Assembly (NCBI GenBank): GCA_037043015.1
Contig: CM073324.1
Coordinates: 7,275,013-7,339,012 of the forward strand
Direction: 5' to 3'
DNA length: 64,000 bases
From: Bryum argenteum
Lineage: Eukaryota; Streptophyta; Bryopsida; Bryales; Bryaceae
Under the pieces are notes generated by a model. The model had not been told where the DNA came from. It made no database searches and saw only the letters and a list, made by a program, of their open reading frames with translations. This document shows, piece by piece, positions 44,563-55,084 of this stretch (positions within the stretch are counted from its first letter, which is position 1; the number at the start of each line of letters is the position of its first letter). Position numbers and translations under genes: made by a program.

Positions 44563-45600
44563 CTCAAGTACCGGGTGGGACTTGACTTAGATTGTGATCT
44601 ACAAGGTAATTTTTCTAAGCGACATCGTGCAAATTCATATCTACCTCTTAGCATCGACAAATCTGGTTGATCGGCACTACTCAGCAGACGTATCTGAGAC
44701 AGACAGATTCTAAGCAATCGGTGCTATCAGCGCAGGCTACTGGATTCAACTGCTTAGATTCTGTTAATAAATCTGAGCGGTCGCTCAGAAATCGAAATGG
44801 ACATAGACGACTTCGGACCCCTCGTCACGAGCTCTTCATGCTGCATTCCTCTTTTAGGGAGAATATTGGATTAGGGGCAAGAATACATTGATGATCTAAT
44901 AGAGTCCGACCTCTTCTATCTTACCAGCGTTGACATCGCTGTCTACTCGATTTAGGACCTTTGAGCATACAAACATTTCTGAGCGGTCGCTCAGAAATCC
45001 GCTCCAATATTGACGTTAAGTAACCTCAATTCACAACCTCTGAATACTGTTTTCGTTCTCGGTCTACCGTTTTCTAGATGTCATCATCGTCCCCTCGAAT
45101 CTGAGCGGTCGCTTAGAAACCATACCTTGGTTTCTTAGAAAGTGATTTGATTCTTCTGTTCTATTCTTCCATTGGTGGCTTTTGCGCGACACCCTAAATC
45201 TCACAAATGTCTTAGTTACACATTTGTCATCTATGGTTCGATTACTTAGAGTTTTCTCAACGCCTGTTCAGAACTACGGTAGTCATCCTTATATCTATCA
45301 ATTTTAATTTATTGCGTTCTACGGTTCCACATATGGTGGCCATACGGTACATTTGATTGATGATTTAAAAGAATGAGCATGAGCAGCAACTAAACCACTT
45401 ACACGGAATTCATTGCCAACAATGCCAAGCTTATCGATTGTACACATCCCTCAGATCATCCGCAATTCCAATCCCATTCCTACACTGCACTGCCTCATGA
45501 GAAAATGAAACAAGTCTCAATGACTCTCAACGATAGAAAATTCTTCACGGAAGTCTACCAACGCATAATTACATGCAAAGATTGAATGCTTCCAAATAAT
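44563..45600. promoter_or_regulatory. upstream region of the 44.6-kb gene with three palindrome copies
   Basis: Three of the best palindromes (about 44769, 44975 and 45097) lie 0.2-0.55 kb upstream of the start codon, as TCTGAGCGGTCGCTYAGAAA. No other feature is recognised. A regulatory role is inference from position only. Confidence 0.3.
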
Positions 45601-45607
45601 CAAACCA

Positions 45608-45745
45608 ATTGAAAAAACGCAGCTGCAGACTGAGGCTAACCGAAAAAACGCAACTGCAGAGGCTAATGGAAAAATCGCAGCTGTAGAGGCTAATCGAAAC
45701 AATGCAGCAGAGCAAATCGAAACAATGCAAAGAAAGGCAAATCGA
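45608..45745. repeat. short tandem repeat, 27-31 bp, coding-like
   Basis: Four to five copies of GAAAAAACGCAGCTGCAGAGGCTAAT-type units. On the plus strand one frame reads ANRKNATAEANGKIAAVEAN, an Ala/Asn/Glu-rich heptad-like pattern, so it may derive from a coiled-coil exon; no gene is attached. Confidence 0.6.
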
Positions 45746-45989
45746 AACAATTCACGAATAATCAAACTAAGTAATCAAACACACACTCACACAAAAACAC
45801 CTCATCTAATGCGCCGAGAACATGTACTGAATTGGAGGTCGGTGGACACGATGAAAAGCGGCAAGACAATCGGTCGGTCACAAAACGCAATCACTCCGAT
45901 AGACGTCTTTGCCGAGAAAGAAACCCAAAACCTCGATCACCAAAAAAGCTCCGAACCTCGCTGCTCGTCCGCCGCCACGCTGCGGAAGT

Positions 45990-46120
45990 GAGGTCCGCGA
46001 GCTATGAAGGTGAAGTCCGCCGCGCTACTGTTCGGAGGTCCGCGCGCTTTAAGGTGAGGTCCGCCGACCTCTCGCAGTGAGCTCCACCGCGCTGTGAAGG
46101 TGTGGTCCGCCGCGCCTACT
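45990..46120. repeat. GC-rich short tandem repeat
   Basis: AAGGTGAGGTCCGCCGCGCT-like units of about 30-37 bp are repeated four times with variants. Confidence 0.55.
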
Positions 46121-46670
46121 TCCTCGGTGCGCGGCGCTGTCCAAATGAGGTCGAAAAAAACTACACACTACGCGGAAAAAAAAAACTACAAAACTGTTAA
46201 ACTGAGGTCCACAAAAATCTACACACTACGCAGAAACAGCATAGAAGAAACCCACACTACGCCGAAACAACAGAAACGTAGAAACTTCACACACGTAGCC
46301 TATGCACAAAAGCAGAAATAAGCCTCGAAAAGCGAGCTCAAAAAGGGAGAGTGAGAGCTCCGTGCACGAGGACGGCGGCAGCGGAGAGAGAAGGAGGAAG
46401 AACAAAAGCAGAGAATGATGTGAGCAGTCGGCGAAGTCGGCTAAAGTCATTCGCTTGCCCGGCGAAAAAAAAAAGGCCTTTGACGGCGGGCACCTGCCCG
46501 CAAGACATTAACTAATTGGTCATGATGATTTTTCATCATGTTGCATCGTGACGGTCATTCCTTCACACAAGATCTAATTTTTCCATGATTACACCGACTT
46601 CATTTCCCACTTATTACCACTCATCACCATTTCTTACCAAATGTATTTGTTTTTTGCCATCTATAAATTG
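46121..46670. other. no recognisable gene
   Basis: A-rich then T-rich sequence with ACACTACGC(G/A)(G/C)AAA repeated around 46165, 46220 and 46255. No gene seen. Confidence 0.4.
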
Positions 46671-46770
46671 CTGTGATATTATAGAATTTGTGTGATATTA
46701 CAGAGTATATGTGCTATTACGGAATTTATGTGATATTATGGAGTTTAAGTGATATTACAGAGCTACTGTC
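46670..46770. repeat. short AT-rich tandem repeat, about 22 bp
   Basis: TGTGATATTA(T/C)AGA(A/G)TTTA-type unit, five copies. Confidence 0.65.
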
Positions 46771-47115
46771 TTAATACACAATGACATTTATATTACGCAG
46801 TTCGTTTGATGGTTTGCCCCTCTGGGTTTTTCTAAGCGGCCATCCAGAAAATGAGCTACAAAATTGAGCTACAAAATATTAATGAGCCTCAATGAGCCTA
46901 CAAAATAATAATGAGCCTCATAATAATAATGAGCCTCAATAGAATGGTTGATTAGGCTCTGAAGGTTAAGTTAATTTGAGATTGCTATGTTAATCCTTGG
47001 GATTCTTCTATGTGAGTGCTAAGTTGGTTCTTTGACCTTAAAAGTCCTAGTTTAGTTTTAGTGAAGTTACACAATTTTCTAAGGGTATAGAATCAAAGAA
47101 CCTAATTGTAGTTAA

Positions 47116-48010
47116 TCCCTAAACGTTGTAGGGGTATTTTTAGCCAAAAACTCATTTTCTAAAAAAGTGATATAGATGAAATTAAAGATAAGCTATTCAG
47201 ATCTCAACCATACAAACTTGTAATAGACTTGTAGTAGATCATGTGGACCAAAACTTGACTCATGAGACCTCATAGATTGCGAGATCATAACACATTAGTG
47301 CGCAAAACATGCTGCCTACAAAATACCATCATTTCCACTTTGAAGTGAAAATACTACCAACATGAAATTTGCAATCAAAAAATCAGCAATTAGAAAGTTG
47401 TTCATCTTCGTCTCTAAGACACTTTCGTACCAAAAGAATTCAAAAAAAAAAAGTCTTGGCTCAAATAGTAGCCTTGTAGTCGTAAAAACTGCCAAGAATT
47501 TTACAGAGGAAAAATAATCCAAAACTAGACCCCTCGCACTCAAATCCATGCCTTTTCTTCAATACATCCTCGGTTGGGTCAAGGTTTCTACCACTAAAAA
47601 AAGGCTATAATTGGAATCCATCCCAAACAATAAAGTCAAAATCAAACGGTGGATGAAGGAGATCTACCTCTTCGAAAATCATCCATTTTTTCACTTTTTT
47701 CATCGTAGAAACATGTTTGCAAAGCCAATACCAAAGTTATCTAGATCAAAAACTTTCCAACTACAAAGTTGTTGAGATGCATCTAAATGTGAAACCTATG
47801 AAAAAAATTCATGAAAAAGTATTTTAGATTTCACATAATTGGCTTGCAATGGTAAAACATGCCAAATGTTTGAAAACCCAAAAACAAAAGCTGCCTATAC
47901 TAAAATCCATGCCACTTATTAATACTTTATTTAATGAAGAAGTTGTGGCTCTTCAAAGTTTCTGCCCTTCATCCAAATTGTCGTTTTTTGACACTAGGGA
48001 CGTCTAGGGG
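47116..48010. mobile_element. 895-bp TTAA-flanked non-autonomous element (copy L)
   Basis: Left boundary TTAA (47112-47115) followed by TCCCTAAACG. Right boundary GGGACGTCTAGGGG followed by TTAA (48011-48014). The ends are inverted relatives of the CCC(C/T)TAAACG termini of the 28-kb piggyBac element. There is no open frame of note. An inverted second copy lies at 48456-49258 with a spacer of about 445 bp. Confidence 0.7.
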
Positions 48011-48455
48011 TTAATACCAAATCATCAAAAAGCAGAGCAATAAACTTCAAAACATGATCGTATACAGTGCATGAATGATTTTTCTCTTCGCAAAGCTATG
48101 TCTTTATAGTTCCTACTGATTCAACTATCCAGGCTTGGAAGCCTTGTACTTCAACTATCGATGCTTGTTAAGGTTCTTCGTTGAAAAACAAATAAGCCCT
48201 TCATATCTTTAAATGAAATGGTCAAATTTGTGACTTCAATTCTAATTCAAACTTTTGAAACTTTTTGCCAATCATGATAGCTATGCTTTATTTTTACTTA
48301 TATTTTTCAATCTATTCTTAAGTCAAGATTAATTTTACCATGAATAGCCTAAAAGTCATTTACAACGTAGAACTAATAAAGTGATCAATAAATACTACAA
48401 AATCTAGAATTAAATTGAGAGTAGATAGTGGTACAAATTTGGAACTGATTCTCAA

Positions 48456-49258
48456 CCCGTAGACGTCCCTAGTGTCAAAAAAACAACATTTTGGATGAAG
48501 GGCACAAACTTTGAAGAGCCATTACTTTTTCATCCAAACTCCGTTTTTGACAAAATCACTTGGGTTATGTCACAAATCAAGTCTAGTTTGTGTGGTAAAA
48601 ATTGCAAACTCATAAAATAAAGTATTAATAAGTGGCATGGATTTTAGTATAAGCAGCTTTTGTTTTTGGGTTTTCAAACATTTGGCATGTTTTAGCATTG
48701 GAACTTTGGATGCCAATGATGTGAAATCTAAAATACTTTTTCATGAATTTTTATTTTCATGGATTCCAATTATAGTCTATTTTTAGTGGTGGAAAGCTTG
48801 ACCCAATCGATGATGTATTGAAGATGGATTTGAGTGCAAGGGGTCTAGTTTTGGATTATCTTTCCTTTGTAAAATTTTTGGCAGTTTTCTCGACTACAAG
48901 GCTACTATTTGAGCCAAGATTTTTTTTTTGATGAATTTTTTTGGTACAAGAGTGTCTTTCAGATGAAGATGAACAACTTTCTAGTTGCTGATTTTCTGAT
49001 TGCAAATTTCATGTTGGTAGTATTTTCACTTCAAAGTGGAAATGATGGTATTTTGTAGCCTGTTTTGCGCACTAATATGTTATGATCTCGCAATCTATGA
49101 GGTCTCATGAGTCAAGTTTTGGTCCACATGATCTACTACAAGTCTATTACAAGTTTGTACGGTTGAGATCTGAATAGCTTATCCTTATTTTTATCTATAT
49201 TAATCACTTTATTTGAAAATGAGTTTTTGGCTAAAAATACCCTAAGGACGTTTAGGGG
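48456..49258. mobile_element. 803-bp TTAA-type element (copy R), inverted relative to copy L
   Basis: The reverse complement closely matches 47116-48010 over nearly its full length with small gaps. The right terminus GGACGTTTAGGGG is followed by TTAA (49259-49262). The inner terminus CCCGTAGACGTCC is preceded by TCAA, a one-base-altered TTAA. Together L and R form a palindromic structure of 2.1 kb whose transcript would fold into a long hairpin. Confidence 0.7.
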
Positions 49259-49262
49259 TTAA

Positions 49263-50208
49263 GGGTGTCTTAAATGAAATTAATTGTAAGGTTTTCACAA
49301 GCCCACTAAATCACACGTAGCTAAAATACTCAAATGCTTGATTACAAGTTCCATTTTTAGAACCTTCATCTAGAAATTTTAGGTTTGAAGTCGAAAAAGG
49401 GTAGTTTAAAATTAGTTATTTTTTAAATTATTTTTTTGAAAATAAGTTTATAACCAAATCACTACTCAATTTCTGAAGTGACCAAAGTCAATAAGTTTAC
49501 CAATTTTACAAGGGCAGCCATCAAAATTTACAAAAGCAAGCTTCAAAGTTTGCAAAAAACTTGACATATCAACTTTGAACATTATGATCTCACAAATGGT
49601 AAAGATCCAACGGTTGAAATTTTACATGGTGTTAGTGTAAATAGTCTTTTTGAAGATCTTACGGTTTGAAATACTAAAAAGTAAAAAAATATTGAATCAT
49701 TCTGCAATTCCCAAAAAGCTGCCAAAAATCGCAGTTTTTGATTTTGAAGGCTCAAAAATACGCTTGGGCCTTTAGGGGATAATCTTGTGTTTTTGGGAGC
49801 TTGAAACCCAAAAATTACGATTTTCAGCCTCTATAGTCTCTCGAGGGTACATAACAAATATATGAACTTTTTGTAGACTACCAACTGTAAGATACTAAAC
49901 AAAACCCAATATCCTGATTTTCGGCTTATACAATTTATTTTAGAAGTTGTTGATCTAGAATTATGTATACAAACTGAACTTTAAATTTTCATAACTATTT
50001 TCAGGAGTATATAGTCTTTATGATTTTATTTCCTATCAACTATTTATAAAACTTACCCGAATATTACTATTTGATATAGTTTGTTATTAAATTAATTTGT
50101 TATGTCATGTGTTATATATCAATTTAAAATCAAAACAACTGTTGAAATGTATGTCTAAAACACTTTCAAACTTAAAAAGATATTTATAATGGGGGTAGGC
50201 TCTCATAG
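49263..50208. other. AT-rich intergenic; one solo TTAA-element terminus
   Basis: GGGCCTTTAGGGG at about 49766-49778 matches the right-terminus consensus, but no left partner is visible and the flank is ATAA. A 26-nt match to eRF1 coding sequence lies at 49327-49352. No gene is seen. Confidence 0.45.
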
Positions 50209-50212
50209 TTAA

Positions 50213-50574
50213 CCCTTAAACGCCCTTGGGCTCTGAAATGGGCAGCCCAAAATTCGATCACAGCATCTTTTGGACTTGGGCATCATGAATAGTGCACTTT
50301 TTGAACTTGGGCATCATGAATGAACCAATCAATGATGAGCTTGCAACCTCCTACAAAGTTATGTACCACCCCAACCTACCTACCACAATCCTTTCAAAGT
50401 ACAAAATCACTCATACAATTTGTGATTTGAATTGTATAATTTCACATTTTGAATGCATCACAAGAAGGTGACCATTTTGACATCAAAATATAAGTGAAAA
50501 GTTGAGTACAGTGAGAGCTACCAAGGAGATTCCGTTGGAATCAAGCCCCTCGGGCTTGCTCGGGCGTTTAAGGG
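50213..50574. mobile_element. 362-bp TTAA-flanked MITE, piggyBac-like termini
   Basis: Perfect 13-bp terminal inverted repeats, CCCTTAAACGCCC (50213-50225) and GGGCGTTTAAGGG (50562-50574), are flanked by TTAA at 50209-50212 and 50575-50578. The first ten bases equal those of the 28-kb transposase-bearing element, which makes this a good candidate for mobilisation by that family. No coding capacity. Confidence 0.85.
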
Positions 50575-50766
50575 TTAATTTGTTTGAACTTCAATTGGGA
50601 CTTAATTGAAATTGTTACAATGAAAGTAAAAATTAGAATATAATTTAAACCATAATATCCAACAAAACTTAGAAAACAATGATAATAGGCCCAATAATAT
50701 AAAGGATGGTTTTTTCACAACTATATATCTAGAAATTGTGAAAAAACCTAACTACAAACAATACTT

Positions 50767-51880
50767 CTAATACTGAATGTCACAACTATCAAACCATGAA
50801 AGTACCAGCTTGTCTACAATGTTGTCCTGGATTTTACCTTTTAGTATAGAATACCATCTAAAAAATGATGATTTCTGATACAAGGCAATACCAAACTGCC
50901 CTCTATTGCCTACTGTCCTAGTACAATGCCACAATTCATTTGATTTGCATAACATAACATCACCAATAAGTGGGATAGTAAATGCTTTTACTCCGGGAAG
51001 TAAAACTTCACCTCATTCCCATACTCATCTTTTGTCCCCAAAAAAACACAATTCATTTAATAAATATATCAAACCAATACTTAAAAGTCTATAGAAAATT
51101 CTATTTTTTACAAAATAAAAATAAAAATTGCATACTTACCATTTTGACCAAACCAAACGAAAAACCCATACGATACATCATCTGTATCTATATGGATGTT
51201 ACAATGGTAATTCTTGGTAATACTCATCGTTGTGAATGGTGTATTACCAAGACGAATGTTATCATCTGTGAGAATACCTTCTTCCTTCAATACATTTTCC
51301 AAATGTTCAAAAATATTTGGAAATTGAATCTTCAAATGATTACAAATCGTGGCTTGCCAAATCGATCTCGCACGATAGTAGCACCCTTCGACATTATGTC
51401 GAAACCTATAAAAATCACACACAAATATTAGTTCAATTTATAATAAATTGTAATAGTAAGATTTTCATAAAAATAACATTTATACAAATAAATATGCATT
51501 CAAAACTACAAGGGTTTTGATACTTACCTTCCAATCTCTCCATAAGCATATCGATAACCAAAAGTTACAATTCTTGCATCAAAATCCACCCTTTTCATTT
51601 CACCACGTTTTGTCGAACATCCCTTAGCCTCCAAAAATGTACCCACTTCGGTCATCATCATTAGAGCAATCGGAGGTAAATCTACCATTCACAAGTAGAA
51701 AATGAAATCCACAAGCTCCAGTTTCAACGCACAAAGTTGGAGCCGCAATCTCCTCGAAATCCCCAAGCTCCTTGTCCAAATTAAACTCTTTAGTCCAATA
51801 CACTTTGGTCTCACCTTGTGAACTCTAGAAGCAACCACAAGGTTTTCCTTCCCAGAGTACCATGCCCCCGAAGTTATCAA
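50767..51880 (-). CDS. TET/JBP-like 2-oxoglutarate Fe(II) dioxygenase, partial
   Basis: Three minus-strand exons join in phase: 51688-51528, 51405-51140 and 51011-50767. Exon 2 ends FTTMSITKNYHCNIHIDTDD and GFFVWFGQNG. Exon 3 gives EVLLPGVKAFTIPLIGDVML, SNELWHCT and GNRGQFGIALYQK. This fits the double-stranded beta-helix of TET/JBP-type oxygenases (often carried by KDZ transposons in fungi and algae): H-x-D iron ligands in NIHIDTDD, the distal His in ELWHCT, and a downstream Arg for 2-oxoglutarate. These enzymes oxidise methylated bases in DNA. Upstream, another frame (TKEFNLDKELGDFEEIAAPT, about 51700-51800) also looks coding but needs a frame change, so the N-terminus is unresolved. A nucleic-acid-modifying role is inferred from fold only. 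Confidence 0.5.
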
Positions 51881-52690
51881 AGTATCCGTGTACTTGTTCT
51901 TTGAACTCGGAAATGCACATTACATAAATGTTCCTTTAATTTTTGGCATCTCGGAATCCCGCCCTCCCACACTCATTGCATGTGTACTTTTTCCACTAGA
52001 ATCGAGGACAAGTCCATGCTTTTCAAAAACGAGGCATAAAGGTACAGCTCTCTAACCGAACGTGAGCTTTACTTGTGTAATGAACACGATATTACTCTCG
52101 ATTAGGCACCAAGCAATCACAAAACTCAAGCACTTGTGTTTAAAAGGGTCATCAATCCCCGAAAGCTTCCTTTGTTTACCACTAAGCTTTTCACCTTTGA
52201 CCTATGTTTTTGGCTTTCCCTCAGACAAGAAGCCAAAGATTAGATTTTTATAGGTATCTCTTGTATATTTAAAAAAACAAACTATACCAAACTCGTATCA
52301 AATACCATTTAGCAACAAAGAAAGAGAACACCTTAGAGCATCTTGTTGTACGGTGAGTAAAGTCACCGAACAACTCAAAGATAAAGTAGACTCTTTATGA
52401 ATTGCGTAAAATCCATGACTAAAGTCAAATCCTGGATATCAAGGCATCTTGTGACGATGTGAGGATATGTCACAAAGCCACTCAAAGACTAATCCAAGAT
52501 AAGACTTTAGTTACGGAAGCCCTACATACGTATACTAAATACCAAGATCCGCATTATATATCTCTCAAAGCCCGAATTACAAGTTGAAGTAAAAGTTCCT
52601 ACGACGATACCATATGAATCAAAGCAATATGTATCAGAGCATTCACTAGCCATCCCTCAAGACAATCGTCGTACTAGAAGTCGCATTTTA
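51881..52690 (-). other. possible upstream exons of the dioxygenase gene
   Basis: The minus strand at about 52100-52210 reads GEKLSGKQRKLSGIDDPFKH and LSFVIAWCLIESNIVFIT. At about 51930-52030 it reads CLVFEKHGLVLDSSGKSTHA. These look coding but splice links are not secure. The missing eRF1 C-terminus is not recognisable here. Confidence 0.25.
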
Positions 52691-53899
52691 CTTAGATTGG
52701 TCGGCCTCGTGTTCTTTACTCAAATGCTTGATTACAAGTTCCCCAGTGACAACATTCTTCAACAGTATCGGTTTGTTTCCGTGCTCTCCCACACGAACAA
52801 AGTCTCCACGGCACCCATTTCCGTAGCCTTGACTTCTCAAGATCTTGGCTACTCTCATCGATGTACTTCCCGATCAACCTTTTCTCCCGAATGAACTTCA
52901 CATTTGCAAGAATCTCCACGACAGCTCGATGGCTTGGTTGAACCCATTATCACCACCGCACGATACATCCACCACGTTCAATACCTTCGCTTGTACTGAG
53001 GGTCAAACATGTCGATCGACTCGGCTCCGTCTTTGAAATCGGTCAACCAAAGAATGATCAAACTCAGACAGCACCTCTACCCACCAGGATACTTATACGC
53101 ATTCCCTCCACATACTCCGCCATCATCCCATCCAAATATTTCAGAAGTTAAAAAGCAAATCGCCCCGACGTGCCACCTCACATGCCAGAGCCAAATCCTA
53201 ACATTCTCCCCGCTTTGTTTGAAAACACATAACCGGAGAACGACCACAACGACCTATTTTTGAACTATCATACCGGTTTCGGTGACTTTGTCGTTGGGTT
53301 GATGTAAAATTGGGTGGCGACTCTGCTGTTTTTCTCACGTAATTCTCGCCGCTTCTCCATTCGCAACCGGCGAAATGCGACAGGGATCGCCTCCACGATC
53401 GTGCTTCTTCGGCAAATCCACCGTAAACTTGTGCAACACTTCACGCGTGTTCCCACTAAGCGTCCCGAATAAAGTCCCATTACATCCATAATGATGAACC
53501 CAAACTTGTCATCGACTCTAAAAGCTCATTCAATGCTTCAAAGATGGAACTTGTTGTCGCAAAGATACAAATAAGCATTGATAGGCTTAAAGGGCTCAAA
53601 ATCGATCGTCACCTACGGAAGAAAAATCACACTACAAGTCGATCACGACTCTCACGATTTCACGACTTCGCAACGGCGAGCGTAATACAAACGACGAACC
53701 GCACCTTCTTCTCCTTGCCATCATCCGTGATAATTGTGCCCGTACAACACGAGAACTGCTTGGGCGGCACTTGTTGTACAAATGACTTTTTTGTTGCTAG
53801 ATGTTATGGCTCCCAAAACGGATTGCCTATTCACCCTGTTCTTAATATTGAGGTCACTCAACTCGTCTCCAAGCATCTTCGCACACGAGAAACTTGATC
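52690..53899 (-). CDS. eRF1: eukaryotic peptide chain release factor 1, frame-broken and partial
   Basis: Minus-strand exons 53899-53705 and 53612-52693, with a 92-bp intron in phase. Segments across several frames match plant eRF1 in order: [131 protein letters not shown], then [17 protein letters not shown] before a GTAAAA donor. eRF1 recognises stop codons and triggers peptide release on the ribosome. The N-terminal 40 or so residues and the last roughly 100 are not found in the window. Many one- or two-base breaks occur, and the GGQ and NIKS motifs read GGD and NIKN. The breaks resemble those in the third contig and probably are sequence errors, though a pseudogene is possible. Confidence 0.75.
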
Positions 53900-54984
53900 C
53901 TCATGTATACGACTATCCGATTCAAGATACTAATAATCACATGTATATAATTGAAAGGACAACATACTAACAGCGCATTTTTGTTTTTGCTGAAACTCGG
54001 ATGCAAAACAATCCGCAAGCGAATTTTTGCAGCTCCTCTTAAAACTCCTTTATTCCGATCCACAAGGCCTGTCATCACTCTACAAATGATAGGTGCCGCA
54101 AAGCAAGTAGTGATCTAGGTATTGCGTTGAGACAGACCCTCCGGTGGCGATCTGAGTCCGAAAAGGCTTCCTAGTATTGGATCCACTGATTTAGTGAAAA
54201 CTTGAAGCAAGGAAATTTGTAGGAGTAGATTCTCGGACCTCAAGCGGTTCCTCATTGAGACTTTTGAGATTACCTTACCCGCTTCACGAAGAGGACCGGC
54301 ATCAATTTGATTGACATTCTAGAACCATGTTTTCTTTGTTTGATCAAGAGTCGATTTACCGACTTCCTATATCTCCATATATCTCTACGTATCTCCAAGT
54401 CCCAAGACTCCAAATGCGAAGCAAATAAATTCTCTCAAATTAAACACTCCTCCATCCAAGAAGATGAGAACAAAGAAAACAACTTAATCCTCTCCTTTTC
54501 ACGCTGATTGCGCTCTCATGCAAGACCTCGATAACGTAGTTTCACCTACTCATTTCATTATACGCATCTGCTGCTTGTCAAAAAAACCTCAAAATTGCAC
54601 ATTAATCATGTAGAATTTGCGATCGTGTTTGAGCTTCGCATGTGTCCACTTAACTTTAGCTACATTTTAATAGACCCCAAATTTCGAATGAACAAATCAT
54701 TTAGATGATACACGGACAGACCTCACCGATTTCAGATAATAAATCACGCCGAGACGACAACGACACAACCCTAATACTTCAACGACTTCTAGCATCGCTT
54801 TAGAATCGGGAGATACGACACTAATTCCGAAACCCTACTTAAGTACCATACTGATTAGATCGCGAGCGCCAAAATCAGCTTCACCCTAGCCAAACCTCCA
54901 AAGAGAAACATACCTGGGAGGTAATGATGAGGGGAAATCATGGACGGCCGCTGCCGCGAGCGGACTCGAGCGCCTTGATGAAGC
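53900..54984. other. upstream of eRF1; no N-terminal exon recognised
   Basis: Probably holds the eRF1 5' intron and leader, which are long in plants, but I could not find the first coding exon. The contig ends at 54984. Confidence 0.35.
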
Positions 54985-55084
54985 NNNNNNNNNNNNNNNN
55001 NNNNNNNNNNNNNNNNNNNNNNNNNNNNNNNNNNNNNNNNNNNNNNNNNNNNNNNNNNNNNNNNNNNNNNNNNNNNNNNNNNNN
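54985..55084. other. assembly gap of exactly 100 N
   Basis: Placeholder gap between contigs B and C. Sequence after it restarts inside the methyltransferase-like gene already seen at 23450, so the join is unlikely to be contiguous genome. Confidence 0.95.

Larger units (their letters stand above)
33391..46850. repeat. dispersed 22-bp palindrome family (NotI-like core)
   Basis: About twenty copies of an imperfect palindrome with arms TTTCTGRGCG and CGCYCAGAAA and a two-base centre. Clear copies start near 37097, 38121, 40137, 40235, 41796, 41828, 43459, 43783, 43872, 44769, 44975, 45097 and 46828. More diverged ones are near 33391, 34071, 34158, 34336, 34787, 34971, 43256 and 43602. The perfect form contains GCGGCCGC. 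Copies at 44769 and 44975 are near-perfect palindromes. Many lie in introns of the minus-strand gene at 39.8-44.6 kb, always in one orientation relative to that gene. I see none of this quality elsewhere in the window. Confidence 0.85.

Noticed and set aside
47116..49258. A single 2.1-kb foldback transposon with long terminal inverted repeats.
   Set aside because: Copy L has its own TTAA and family-type terminus at its inner end, and copy R has a slightly altered one, so two inverted insertions of one shorter element fit better.
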